A stretch of DNA of 64,000 bases from Cricetomys ansorgei. Lineage: Eukaryota; Chordata; Mammalia; Rodentia; Nesomyidae. Under the pieces are notes generated by a model. The model worked only from the letters and a program-made list of their open reading frames with translations. It did not search any database and was not told where the DNA came from. The translations under genes were made by a program, and so were the position numbers. Numbering within the stretch: the stretch's first letter is position 1; every line of letters starts with the position of its first letter. Shown here piece after piece: positions 1 through 11,407 of this stretch. Location of the stretch: NCBI GenBank assembly GCA_026225945.1, contig JAMJFZ010002307.1:6113001-6177000 (forward strand). Direction: 5' to 3'.

Positions 1-65
1 ATAAATGTTCTGGAGTGTCCAATGTCAAACCTTTGCTATGAGTTAAATTTAGTGAGTTGAGAGTA

Positions 66-206
66 ATTTTTTTTTTTTTTTTGAGACAAGTTTCTCTGTG
101 TGGCCTTGGTTGTCTTGGAACTCACTCTGTAGACGAGCTGGCCTCAACTGCCTTCCCCTGTCTCCGAGTGTTGGGATTAAAGGTATGTGCCACCACCATC
201 CAGCAG
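66..206 (-). mobile_element. B1 SINE
   Basis: Starts with a T-run (poly-A of the element), then tttctctgtgtggccttgg and ends ccaccaccatccagc, an inverted B1 with a small internal deletion. Confidence 0.9.
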
Positions 207-252
207 GGATGATTTTTATTTCCTTTCTTGTCTTTCTAAATTTACAAATTTG

Positions 253-490
253 GGGCTGGAAAGACGGCTCAGTGGTTTAGAGAATTTAGTGCTCTTGCAG
301 AGGAAGTTCAATTCCCAGCACATACATCAGGTGGCTCATAATCAACCACTAACTCCAGCTACAAGGGATCTGATGTCCAGTCTGCTCTCCATGGGTACTA
401 CACATGTACATGCACCCTCACTTCTTTCTTTCTATCAACCTATCTATCTATCTATCTCTGTCTCACACAAAATACAAAATTTAAAAATTA
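253..490 (+). mobile_element. B2/B3-family SINE
   Basis: Opens ggggctggaaagacggctca, the tRNA-derived head with A box; B box-like ttcaattcccagc follows; A-rich tail. Confidence 0.88.
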
Positions 491-612
491 TCAAAGCTTA
501 AATTTATAAATTAAAAAAAAGGAAGAAATTCAATATGGCTTTTTGGTTAGGAGGAAAATACAAAATAAAATAACTTGCATTTTGAGTAACATAATCCAAA
601 ATGATGTATTAC

Positions 613-698
613 CTGTTCTGTTTGGTTTCTGAGTGACTGGGCCACTTCTCTCGGAGGTTCCATCAGCAGGATTTCCTTGCGAATAAGGTCTGCCACAG
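613..698 (-). CDS. Pde3a: Pde3a exon 7 (linker before catalytic domain)
   Basis: Short exon of 86 nt. Its first base completes a Ser codon from exon 6; then CGRPYSQGNPADG, TSERSGPVTQKPNRT and the first base of the next codon follow. CGRPYSQGNPAD is characteristic of PDE3A just upstream of the conserved catalytic region. The acceptor is aacatttctcag and the donor CAG|gtaata, a slightly weak consensus. Phase 2 in and phase 1 out; together with exon 6 it is 294 nt, so skipping both would keep the frame. The protein should continue in exon 8 beyond the left edge of the window; nothing in 1-612 looks like it. Confidence 0.96.
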
Positions 699-779
699 CT
701 GAGAAATGTTGGGAAAGCTGTAAGTACCTCTATACATTTCAAAATGGTATTAAGCACACAATAATTCATACACATCGAC

Positions 780-1085
780 CATTCCTTACTTGGTCTTTCA
801 TTGCTGCAACCAAACCCCTGAGACATACACTTCAGGGAGGAAAGATTCATGTTGGCTCACAATTTTAGAGGTATCAGTCCATGGTTGACAACTCCACTGC
901 TTAGAGCCTGAGCTGAGACAACATATCCAGGAAGTGAGACAGAGTGTGGCCTATATCACAGAAAGCAAGAAGATCTAGAGAGGAGCCAGGGACAAGGAAC
1001 ACCCTTCAAGGCACAACCCTAGGGACTCACTTCCTCCAATGAGGCTCTCATACCATGTTCCCATTGTATTACATGAAGTTGCTGA
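780..1085 (-). mobile_element. MaLR-like LTR fragment, old
   Basis: Features such as ggaggaaagattcatgttggctcacaa and gggactcacttcctcc resemble inverted MT/ORR1 LTRs; diverged, so the family is tentative. Confidence 0.55.
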
Positions 1086-2286
1086 CAGGTGAGCCTCTTT
1101 GGTGAGTGACTGACCAGTAAAAGGGCTTTAAACTTCATCTGACCCTCCTCCTCCTCCTCTTCCCTCCTCCTCCTCTGTCTACATACTTAAATTGAAATGC
1201 TGCTGAAGTTCCTACATTATTTGAAAATATACTGGAATAGCTGTCATTTATCTGTGAAGTGGTTCTGAAGGCCCTGGTACATGTTTGACTATGAATATCT
1301 TCCCCACTGGAATACCTTTGAGCCTTATTAATACGTTTATTTCTTGGAGTTAGGATACTCAATTTCTAAACAGGGCTTTAATGAAAGACACCAAAAGTTA
1401 AAATAGAATAATAGTAAGTGTATTAGTTTTATTTTCATTTTTTTTGCCTCAAATAAATTTATTTATTTACTGTAGATTTTTCAGTCACCCTTTAAGGTCT
1501 TAGGAAATGAACAAAGAAAATGTAATTTCTGGAAAAGACAAATGACTGACTGTACACACTGCTGTTGGAAAAAAAAAAAAATGAGCCTCGAAGATCTGTA
1601 GACAACCAAGAAGATGGAAGGTTCCAGAGAAGTGAATGGTGCCCCTCCCAGAGGTGGGTATAAGATGAGGATCTTTTCGTTTTAGTTTCTCAACAAGCTG
1701 GTTGTTTTACAAGTTAAAAGGTAATTCCACAAAACCTACTGAGTTCCAAACTGGCCTCTCCTTTATTATCTTGTTTAACCATTTCACGCTTAGATCTGAA
1801 TCTCCTATTTCGTGGTTGGACTCTTTTCTTCTGCATTATGTAAAAGGTCTCAGGAGAACTTTTTGGTCTCATGGTTACTTAACTACAAGATTACCCAACA
1901 CAAAGGGGTAGGAATTAGTTTAATGTCTAATGTTTAATATCTAAATGTTTCTCTGTTTCCTCAACTGTACATACAGCAAAATATTTCCCAACTACAGTAC
2001 ACCATCATACTAAGTAAATGCAGTTTTCAACACTGAAATATAAACAGAAAAGTATTATACACAAACGATTTCTAATGAGGAAAACCCATCATTTTGCCTT
2101 AGGGAATCAAAAGAAAAGAAAAGAATAAAAGAAATAAAAAGAAGGTACACACTAACTTATGACTTCTAGCCTTGCAGGGAAGCTGAGAGAAGGAAGGCTT
2201 ATTCATGCAAAGATTTGTCATTGCCTGGTAATACCTAAAGGTCTATTTAATTTAAGTTATGAGTTCAAATAGAGCAGCTCCTGACC

Positions 2287-2304
2287 GGGGCGGGGGGGGC
2301 GGGG
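2287..2304 (+). other. G-run with G-quadruplex potential
   Basis: Runs of 4, 8 and 4 G separated by single C, enough for four G-tracts of three. It lies on the template strand of Pde3a intron 6. Confidence 0.6.
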
Positions 2305-3194
2305 CAGCTTGTTGCAAAGGCAGTACAACAGCCAAGAGACTAAGGTTCAATGCCAAACCCTTCAAGTTCAGCAGGGGAAACCACAGTAATTAGTCGTGTG
2401 TTTCTGGAGCATTCTGTGACTACATGGGTGGCTGCCTTGAAGGGAATAATAAAACCTGGTTTGAATTATAGATTTACAAAGCCCAAACAAATAAAACACA
2501 CACTACTGGATTTCTAAACATCACTGAGCAAGGAGACAGAGAAATCCTCTTGTATTTTTTTTTTCTGCATTCTTCTTTATAAAAACTCTGTGACATTCTT
2601 CCCTCTAAAAACAACAAAATAATGTTGGAGGAACAAAGCTGGCCAAGTAGAAGACCTTTCCTGAGCACCCCTGGATTTTCTCACAAGTCTTGAGGGAGAG
2701 AGGGGTAGTCCCTTGGAAAACCCAGAGGCAGATGTCCTAACCCAGATTATTCCGCTGGGCTTCATCCTGACTCAGGGTGCAGAACAAAGAACAATGCCTC
2801 CCTCAGCAAGTCTGCCCAGTGTCATATGTGCGAATAGTCACAGGGTGTCAACCTAAGGGAGCTGGCTCTGGGGTTCAGTAAACTCAGAGAACTTGACATG
2901 AAACAGACCAAGAACTCCTTGGAGCTTTGGGTACAGTGAGTGTGATATAACATGTCTCTTAGACATTTGACTTTACAACAGCACGAGGAAGATGGTTGTG
3001 TGTGTTTGGTGAAAATCCCACAGAAATCACATACTTAAAGAGCTGGCATGGAAAGAGCTTGGATACTAGAATAATATTTTACTCTAGCCTTTGCCCAACA
3101 AGTAAGGTTGGGCTTTTTTCCCCACACTTAAAATAGTTATAGAGAGAAAGGAAGTAAAATAAAGATAAGATGAATGACACTCATTTATCTTAGG

Positions 3195-3535
3195 GAAGTA
3201 AAGTTTGGATGCAATGTTATGTGTTCAAGTCTTGCTTAATAGTCTGGGTGTTATTTGGAGCTGGGAGGATCCTCTGAGAGGAGGGTCCAATGGGAAGAAG
3301 ATAGGTCATGGGGGGTTCAATTAGATATTGGAATCCCTTTCTTCTCTATGTCTCCACTTTCCCAGATAATAACATGTCCTGGGTTGGACACTTCCTGTCC
3401 TGAGATTCTGCTTTTGCCTCAGGCCCCAAAAGCAACAGGGTCAAGGAACCATTGAGCGAATCCCCTAAAGCTGCAAGAGGAAGTAAACCATTCCTTCTTG
3501 ATTTCAGGTATCAAGCCACAGTGATGACACACTGG
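3195..3535 (+). mobile_element. MaLR-like LTR, old
   Basis: Layout of an ORR1/MLT1-type LTR: cctctgagaggagggtcc early, then ccccaaaagcaacagg, gcaagaggaagtaaacc and an end resembling tcaggtatcaagccacag. Diverged. Confidence 0.5.
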
Positions 3536-3765
3536 GAGTTCATGAACAAACTACAAGTGAATGAAATGTGTGAAACTTAGTATCGGCTGTCAGCTATTAA
3601 ACAGAATACACTGGTAAAATGAGAGACAAGAAAGCTACGTGCTGCTAATGCATTTAAATAGTCGCCTTTATTATCTGTAGACAATAATACTTTGTAGACA
3701 TTCTCAGGATTGTACTTAAAACACTTGCCTCTTTTCTACTTAAAAATACTTAATACCAGGGACTG

Positions 3766-3980
3766 GGGAAATGGCTCAGTATTTAAGAGCACTGACTGTT
3801 CTTCTAGAGGATCTGGGTTTGATTTCCAGCATCGACGTGGTAGTCCACAACCATCTGTAACACCAGTCCCGGGCGATGTGTCAATCTCCTCTGGCCTCCC
3901 AGGGTAGTACACACACATGCATGCAGGCAAAATACCCACATACATAAAAATGAAATAAGTAAATCCTTAAAAATATTAAA
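3766..3980 (+). mobile_element. B2/B3-family SINE
   Basis: Contains gggaaatggctcagta, gagcactgactgttcttct and the typical end catgcatgcaggcaaaatac followed by an A-rich tail. Confidence 0.93.
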
Positions 3981-4104
3981 TATGTTGATCGGTAATTGGA
4001 GGTGCTTCCTATTTATAGATATGTTGGCAAAATTACTTAAGGCACATTAAACTCTTTCTTAACCATCCTCTGATAATACTTTGTAATTCAGTTTCTTTTT
4101 TATT

Positions 4105-4303
4105 TCCTCCTCTCTTCCTTTCTCTCTCCCTCCCCTTTACCCTTCTTCCCTCCCTCTCTCCCTTCCGTTCTTTTTTGAGAAATGGTTTCCTAGACTGTAA
4201 CCCAGGCTGGCCTCAAACTCACTATGTAGTTCAAACTGTCTCTGCACTCCCAGCAATCCTCCTGAGTGTTGGAATTACAAGCATGTGCTCTATGACCAGC
4301 TTG
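4105..4303 (-). mobile_element. B1 SINE with adjoining CT-rich tract
   Basis: Inverted B1 from about 4173: cccaggctggcctcaaactc and gagtgttggaattacaagc; preceded by a CT-rich simple tract. Confidence 0.85.
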
Positions 4304-4579
4304 CAATTCTGCTTCACTGTGATATAAGGATAAGTCATTTGCTTAAGTTCATTCAGGGAAACATTTAAGCTGAACCATGATGTATTATGTGTTATCAGTA
4401 CATTTTGAAAGAGTTAAAATAAGATACACAAATTCCAGGAAAAATGCCTTAAAAATCAGGGTTACAATAGTCACAGGACCACAAATGAAAGCATTCCATC
4501 AAGATAATCAATTATGCCAGATTACTTGACGAAATTTTAAATAGAATATTTTATTATTTTTATTTCAAGTTTTAAACTT

Positions 4580-4692
4580 TAATTTTTTATTTCTGTGTAT
4601 GTGTCTTATTTTTGTGTGGGTATGTGCACATAAATGCAGGTGACTCTGGAGGCTAGAAGAGGGCACTCCTGATCCATGACTCCAGCCCTCAA
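4580..4692 (-). mobile_element. B3-type SINE fragment
   Basis: Inverted 3' half only: tgtgggtatgtgcacataaatgcagg and ctggaggctagaagagggca; the tRNA head is missing. Confidence 0.7.
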
Positions 4693-4865
4693 AACACATA
4701 TTTTATCCATTGCTATTAGTATGTAACCAAATATATACTGCTAATTTTTTTGTACTTTCTCCAAAGATCTGGTCAGATTATATGGAAAAATTAAGTTCCT
4801 ACTGTAACCTCAAACACAACTTTGCACTCTCCTATACTTTCTCGTTACTAGTATAATGTTCTTAC

Positions 4866-5073
4866 CTGCTACATACAACCGGTGGGGGCAGGAGGTCGGG
4901 GGCACTCTGGGTGTAAGTTAAGGCCCGGTGAGAGCCGGAGCCTCGCTTGGCAGTTGTTTCCGGGGACTCTGGAAACTGTGCTGAAGAAATGTTGCTGGTA
5001 GGACTGGTGGCAGGCGATCCTGGGGGAGGTGAGGAGGAGGGTGAGGGAATAGGTGAAATTTTATCGAGGCCAC
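4866..5073 (-). CDS. Pde3a: Pde3a exon 6 (Ser/Pro-rich linker)
   Basis: Encodes 68 full codons. Two bases first complete the Gly left by exon 5, then [36 protein letters not shown] and [17 protein letters not shown] follow. Ser and Pro dominate, as expected of the disordered linker ahead of the catalytic domain. [14 protein letters not shown] is a PDE3A signature, and several S/T-P pairs are possible proline-directed kinase sites. The segment between APDL and the VCS end is a few residues shorter than the human one as I recall it. The acceptor is cattctctttcag and the donor CAG|gtaaga. The exon is phase 1 at its start and phase 2 at its end, matching exons 5 and 7. An 81-codon open frame covering the same DNA in another frame is only a shadow. 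Confidence 0.97.
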
Positions 5074-5507
5074 CTGAAAGAGAATGAGAGTTACAATGTC
5101 ATTCAACGGACACCCCTGAAATGCAAACACGTGACTCCCTCCCGCCACCTTCACCCTGTACATGTACGCTCAATAGCCACCAGCTGTATACTCGGCCTCA
5201 GGTCTGGTCTCATCTCCATGGCACCATCTGGAGACAGGGCGTGTGGCTGGGGTGGGTGTCTCCTCAGCATGAAGATATGACCAATAAATCATCCCGAAAA
5301 ATCAGCGCCAGTGTGGGCACACCCACTGAAGCCATGGTAACCCGATGCAACCTCGGGGCAGAAGGACATTGTTTGCTTCTTCCATTTTTGTTTCTCTCTT
5401 GTCATCCTGACTTGCAAATAACAGTTGCAGTTTTCTCGTGTGTCTGAGAAATTTCCAGCTAGACCAGAACTCGCTGTTTTTTCAAAAGATATTCTTACTT
5501 ATTTTTT

Positions 5508-5711
5508 ATTCTAGTGCGTGTGTATTTGTCTGCATGAGTTTATGTTGCACTGCATGGGTGCAGGAGGCCACGGAGGCTAGAAGATGGTACCAGATCCTCT
5601 GCAACTGCCGTTCTAGGTGGATGTAAGGTACCATGTTGTTGCTGGGAACCTAACCCAGGTCCTTTGCAAGAGCAGTAAGTTCTTGTAATCACTGAGCCAT
5701 CTCTCCAGCCT
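5508..5711 (-). mobile_element. B3-type SINE
   Basis: Inverted copy from a TG-rich end to cactgagccatctctccagcc; includes gaggctagaagatggtacc and ctgggaacctaacccagg. Confidence 0.93.
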
Positions 5712-6734
5712 CACTAGTGCTTTAAAGTTTCCTCTAGATACAAGGTGGCAGGCATGGGATCCTTAAAATATGCAAGTGAAGATGATAATGGGAGGGGGAT
5801 GACAATTAGCTTTCTTAACTGCTCACATACTCAGTGAAATGTCATTCGTATGTGAAAGCACACTGAGAAAAGTTAGCACAAAGAGATCATTTGAACCTGT
5901 GATACATCCAGCACAAACTACACAGTAGGCTTTAAGTTTAAACTTCAAAACTGGGTACTTGTGCCAGATTCCCACGTCTATATTTATGCTACAGCGTGAG
6001 GTCTGTCGAGGACACTGGCTTGGATTTCTAAAGCCCTCGCTCCGTAAGACGAGACTAATGGAGAAAGGTTGCTTTCTCCAAAATATAGTGAAGGCAGAGT
6101 ACAAGTAAAATTGAGGGGGCGGGGGGGTAAGACAAATGACTTTCAAGTCATCCACAGGTCTCTGCTTCTCCCCTCTCATGGGAAGCTGGTACCCCAGATG
6201 TCACATCCCAGGCAGGTGTGCGTAGCTAACTGGCAATTGGTTCGAGGGAGCCTTATGTCCAATATTCAGTTCCTTCAAACGTTAGACTTTTCCCAGTTCA
6301 AAGTTTTTTGCTCTGGGAAGTGAAACTTCATAGCTTCCAGAAGAGTTTCCTCTGAGTTCTTTTTTTTTTTTTTTATGATTTTTGTGGGTGCCATGTTTTT
6401 TATTCTGTATGGGTTCCTGAGAGTCCTCATTCTTCTTGGCTTCTGTATGGTGGACAACCTCCATCCCAGACCTCCCTCTGTAGCCCTAATCAACAGACCA
6501 ATCCCTCACCTTTGTACCTAACAAATGAACCTGCCTCCATCCAGAGAAGCTGTGTGTTGGCAGGTTACAGGATTAGCAAGAGTGAGAACATGGGAGAAGG
6601 TGGGAGCTAGTTCGATTGGGCTTTCAGAACACATGGCTGTGCTTTAAAAAAATGAGCCTATGCATCAGCGTTGCTGTAGGCACTGGCTTCGGCATTTTGG
6701 TGGCAAATTAAGAGATTTGTGATACTTTTCTATC

Positions 6735-7060
6735 ATTTTTGCTTCCTACTTCTTTTGAGTACATACATGTTCATATATGTTGCATGCCTATATGAGAGTA
6801 GAGAGCCCCAGTCTGATCTTGGCTGTCCTCCCCAGTGACTCTCCACCTTATTTTTGGGACAGAATTTCTCACTGAGGCTGGGGCTCACTGATTTTCCTGG
6901 GTTGGTCATCAGCAAACCCAGGGACCCTCCCGCCTCTTTCTCCTCAGTGCTGGGATTGCAGGCTCCTCTCGGCCTTACTTAGCTGCTTCTGTCGGTGCCG
7001 AGGATTGAACCCGGGTCTTCAGTCAAGCACTTTATTGACAGAGCTATCTCCTCAGGCCCT
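6735..7060 (-). mobile_element. B4 (B1-ID dimer) SINE
   Basis: Inverted copy with a B1-like middle (gggacagaatttctcactg, cagtgctgggattgcaggc) and an ID-like head (gaggattgaacccgggtct, gagctatctcctcaggccc). Confidence 0.88.
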
Positions 7061-7065
7061 CTCTA

Positions 7066-7102
7066 CTTAAAAAGAAAAAAAGAAAAAGAAAAAGAAAAAA
7101 GT
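7066..7102. repeat. A-rich (AAAAAG)n tract
   Basis: Repeated aaaaag units right after a minus-strand B4 SINE; likely a simple repeat beside the element. Confidence 0.8.
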
Positions 7103-7921
7103 ATTTTTTCTTTCCCCCAACCGACCATTAGTTCAAAGCTCTTGGGAAAACTTCTCCATTTCTAACTTGACACAAATGCATTTTCTGAGGGCAATTTATG
7201 AGAAGAGTGATTTTCTTTTAGTAGCTGAAAGCTGATAGCTGTAGACACGGGGGGTTCATTCTTAAATACACATTTTAAAATCCATACAGCCATTAGGGTT
7301 CTTGGAACTCGGGGATTAACTAAATTTAAACTAATAGGCAGACTTGAAGGCTCCTGGGATGAACATTTAAATAAACGTGCAGGAGAGGAGAAGCACTTTG
7401 CTTTTATAGAGCTTTGTTCTACATATTTTGAACTCTTTTAATAAGCACTGGGTCTTGGCAGCAACAATGAAAAACAAGAGTTTTGGGGGCAGGGAAGAAG
7501 GGGAAGGTGAGAAGCCGAAAATATAAAGTTTACTGTGAGTTTAAAAAAAAAAGAGAGAGCAAAGCATTAGGGATGTCATGGCAACAGGACACACATTTCC
7601 ATACACCAGTCTTCAGAGAGAGGGAGAGATAAATGATCAGCACAGAGACAGGCTGATCGCTTACCCCAAATTCTCAAGTGGGAAGGGTTTCAGATTCCTG
7701 AGTTTTGTGGATTTGGGAATATCAACACCAACTCCAATAGCTGAGCATCTCTAATGCAAATTTGGCAATCCCAGATGTTCCAATTTAGACTTTCAGACTA
7801 GAGTTGCTCAATCTGTACTCATCAAATACTCTTTCACTTCAGAAAGGCAGAAATAAAGTACTATAGATATAGAAAAGGAATTTCCCCCAGGAAAATTAGA
7901 AATAACCATCTTTGCAAGTCT

Positions 7922-7965
7922 AGAAGGAAGGAAGGGAGGGAGGGAGGGAGGGAGGAGAGAAGGGA
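7922..7965. repeat. GGAA/GGGA-rich microsatellite
   Basis: Purine-only tract of gaag and ggga units in intron 5. Confidence 0.9.
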
Positions 7966-8047
7966 GACTAAGACTCTTTAAGGGCCATCAATCTGAAGTT
8001 TAGAGAAAAGATAAATCTGACCTTTCCACTTTTCATCCAATTTTGTA

Positions 8048-8048
<1 letters not shown>

Positions 8049-8087
<39 letters not shown>
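8049..8087. repeat. (CA)n microsatellite
   Basis: About 19 uninterrupted CA units in intron 5. Confidence 0.98.
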
Positions 8088-8089
<2 letters not shown>

Positions 8090-8477
8090 CTGGATGAGTC
8101 ATACATGCATACTTTCTCATATATTTATTTTCATTTTATAATTGAGTAATTTTAAGGGTCTCTAGGAATAAGACACAGACCATGAAATACAAATTCCTCA
8201 ATGATTTAAATTATCATAATGTAAAATGTTTAAAAATATTGATAGGCAATAAATAAATAAATTATAAATATTTTTGAGGAGTCTAAAATTCTAACATCTT
8301 TGAGTAACTGAGCCTTTGTTTCCTTATTCCAAAGAGTCTGAGAAAATGCATGTCAAGGCACAGAGGCAACCAGAGGGAGAAGATGAGGAATGCAGCCCAG
8401 GAATTCTTTAAGTAAATCCATTTGCTTTGCAGTATAAAACTCTCTCAGCTTAATTTTAATTGAGCAAGAAAGAAATG

Positions 8478-8680
8478 GGGCTGGAGAGTTGGCTCAGCAG
8501 TTAACAGCATTTGCTGTTCTTGTAGGGAACCTAAGTTCAGTTCCCAGCACCCACCACAAGAAGCTCACAAACACTTATAACTCCAGCTCTAGGAGATCTG
8601 ACATTCTTGTCTGGCGTCCTCAGGCACTTGCAAACAGGTATACCCACATACACACACGTACCTTAAAAAAAGAAGAAACC
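8478..8680 (+). mobile_element. B2/B3-family SINE
   Basis: ggggctggagagttggctca head, B box-like gttcagttcccagcacc, ending with cacatacacacacgtacc and an A tail. Confidence 0.93.
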
Positions 8681-8964
8681 AGCTTTTCTGATAAACACAT
8701 GCTCCTGTACCAATGTTTTAGAAAATGTATCTAAAAATAATAAAAAAATTCACCATAACAAAGGTTTCTCTCAAGTGTAGCTTATAGGTGTTAGGCATCT
8801 CGATTCGTCACATTAGAAAGCCCACACTTATATAACCCTAGCAAAAGATTGCTACACAGACAATAACCATGAATGAAAGGCATATGGAAGCTGAATGGTG
8901 TAACAGTAGCTCCTCATTTTTAGTGACTCACACTAGAAGGGCAAGATTGGAAATTCAATTCAGG

Positions 8965-9175
8965 GACTCTAGAGATGTTCTGGGGTTAAGAGCACTGGAC
9001 ACTCTTCTATAGGACCCAGGTTGGTTCCCAGCACCCACCTGGCAGCTCACAACTCTCTATAACTCTGGTTCCAGAGCATCCAATACCCTTGACTGGCCTT
9101 TGCCAGCACTGCACACATGCAGTGCACATGCATACTTGCAGGCAAACACTCATATAAGTTAAAATTAAACAATGC
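8965..9175 (+). mobile_element. B2/B3-family SINE, diverged
   Basis: ggttaagagcactggacac, ttggttcccagcacccacc and catgcatacttgcaggcaaa are typical; the head is decayed. Confidence 0.88.
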
Positions 9176-10295
9176 AAATCATATTCAAATCTCTCATTGA
9201 CATACTTTCATCAAAGGACTCCTGTGTGATCTGATCCAAGTATTTTGTCTTAGTCATTGGTAAAGATTGCTTGTGTTTCAGTGATTTCAAAGGAATGCTG
9301 ATGGAGGGACCTGGGAACGCACCATTCACTTGATTTGTGTTCAGAACAGATCCATCAGCCGCCTCTGGACACCGATCATTCATCTGCAGTGTGCTGACTG
9401 CACACTTCCCAGGCCTCTTACATTCCTCCTCACACCTACTGGGATGCCATTTCCTTACATCTTTCCACACAAAAGGCTTTCCCAGCCTCTTCACACACAG
9501 TTTCTTGAAAAGCAGGTGGCAAAAGGGACGGTACTTGCTTAACTTGGGCAGCCAAAGAGCATGACATTCATGCAAAGAAAAGGGGTTTCAAAACTAAGGT
9601 GGAGGCTTGCGGAACGCATGTGATAGGGCAGTAGAAAGGGAGCATTGTGGACAGAAAGCTACAAGCGAGGGGGAGGTGGTAGAAAGTGAGAGAGAAAGAA
9701 GGGATGAGCAATCAAAACTGAGTACCTATGAAAACGCACGCCACAGTGGGACCTGCTGCTTTGTGCTGATTTAAAAGTTACATTAGGAGAGGGAAAAGCA
9801 AATCGAAGCAAATGAAAACACACAAAACCAGAAGAACCTAACTGACCAGGGAGAAGCGGGATCTAGTTCCATCTAATTCTTAATATATTTCTATATTTTG
9901 GCAGATTTTTTAGTAATGTTTATTAGAGAATCAGACTGCCTTTAATGGTTTCTTTCAGGAATGGAATACAGGTGTACCTGAACTCTGAAGGGAAAGTGTC
10001 TCCCTACACTGAACAGTAGAGATTTTCAGCAGAGTAAGTGATGCTTTCAAGAGGAAAGACCAAGCCAGAAGTGGACAACCAGAGGAAGATGAACAACCCG
10101 GAGTCCTTCCTAAGTCCTATACCTTAATGGTAGGTTTACCTGTCAAGGCATCTCTTGAAATGTCAGTGGAATGTGGGCAACTTTCAAAATGCTTCTCATA
10201 TAAATACCATTGTTTTAAGGACCTCTGGTCTCCTTCTGAGTGTTATATATGAATTTGTAGCAAATCCATGCTTGCTTCCTTAAGAAGAGATAAAA

Positions 10296-10424
10296 CGGCT
10301 GAGAAGGAAGAGAGGAGGGGGAGATGGGAGGGAGGGAGGAACGAAGGGAGAGCAAAAGAATAAGGGGGGAGGGCGGAAGGGAGGGAGAGAGTGAGGGCGA
10401 GAGAGGATGAAAGGAGAGCAGGGT
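10296..10424. repeat. GA/GGGA purine-rich tract
   Basis: About 130 bp almost entirely purine on the plus strand (gggaggga, gagaga units). The Ser/Pro/Leu-rich minus-strand open frames at 10215-10584 are produced by it. Confidence 0.9.
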
Positions 10425-10974
10425 TTCTGTGGATTTGAGCCACAGTCCTGCCAACTGTTTCCCTCAGAGCACTGTCTACCGTCTGTTGGCACAGAGGAGA
10501 CTGCAAATCCAAGGAGAGGGCGCGGCTACCGCAGGAGCCGCCAGCAGAACTTTTAACAATGTCACGAGGGTGACGACATGGCACTTGGAGTTCACAGCTG
10601 CCGTGGCAGCCAGACTTGCATGTCTGACATCACAATGAGAGAAGAGGGTTCTCTTTGAGCCAAGCCCAAATTCTTAAGCTGCTAAAGACAGGAGATTCAG
10701 AAAGGAAGCAGAAAGTAACTGAAAACCCCAAGAAAAATTTCTATAATGCCAAGAAACAAGCATTCACTGTTTGTTCTTCTTAGAAGGAAGACGTCAGAGG
10801 AGCAACCCAGGCCCTCACCTGGATTCTGGAAGGGAAATTCTGAGACATAAGCTAATACAGCGGTGTGTATGCACGGGTGCACGTGATGTTTCTGCTTCTG
10901 TTGTTTGAAATGGGAACAGTGCAGCCCAGGCTTGTCCTACACTCTCAAAGTTTATGTCCCATTGTTTTATTCTT

Positions 10975-11166
10975 ATTTTTATTTGTGTGTGCATGCATAT
11001 GTGCTCATACACACATACATGCAGCACCTGTGGGGGCCATAAATGGGTGTGGACCCTCTGGAGCTGCAGTTACAGGTGGTTGCCCGACATGGGCACTGGG
11101 AACCAAACCCCCATCCTCTGCTAGAGCACTAAGCCCTCTTAATCACTGAGCCAACTCCCAAAGCCT
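10975..11166 (-). mobile_element. B3-type SINE
   Basis: Inverted copy: tgtgtgtgcatgcatatgtg, gagctgcagttacaggtgg and cactgagccaactcccaaagcc. It lies about 240 bp from the exon 5 donor. Confidence 0.9.
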
Positions 11167-11407
11167 TGACTTTGTGATTCTCCTGCATCAGCTCCCTACA
11201 TGCTGGAATCGTAAGTATATCCCACCAAACCCGATTATGGATCCCAATGTGAATCTGGACTTAGATTAAGTTAGGTGAATCTCCCAATTCTGTTTCTTTG
11301 CCAACTAAAATGTTCTTGTTCTTCATTTTCATGTCACAGTTCCTTACCACAGCTTATGTGTAGAAAACGGGACTGTACACTTGGTGTACACACTAAACGT
11401 TACTTGC

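Larger units (their letters stand above)
1..612 (-). other. Pde3a: Pde3a intron 7, partial
   Basis: Begins with the GT donor of exon 7 (611-612 on plus) and runs off the window. It contains a B1 (about 66-206) and a B2/B3 (about 253-490) SINE and an A-rich stretch; no exon 8 sequence was recognised. Confidence 0.85.
699..4865 (-). other. Pde3a: Pde3a intron 6
   Basis: GT-AG intron of 4167 nt between exons 6 and 7. It holds a MaLR-like fragment (780-1085), a CCT-rich tract near 1143-1179, a G-run near 2287-2304, an LTR-like stretch (3195-3535), a B2/B3 copy, a B1 copy and a B3 fragment. Between about 1180 and 3190 I see only unique A/T-rich DNA without gene signals. Confidence 0.9.
5074..11407 (-). 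other. Pde3a: Pde3a intron 5 (GC-AG)
   Basis: Intron of 6334 nt bounded by a GC donor (11406-11407 on plus) and an AG acceptor. It contains several B2/B3/B4 SINEs, a CA repeat, GGGA- and GA-rich tracts, and an open frame at 9165-9575 on the minus strand that I do not regard as an exon. Confidence 0.88.

Noticed and set aside
9165..9575. 136-codon minus-strand open frame in intron 5, same strand as Pde3a
   Set aside because: No similarity to PDE3A or another protein I know; one end overlaps a SINE, and the exon 5 to exon 6 phases already join without it.
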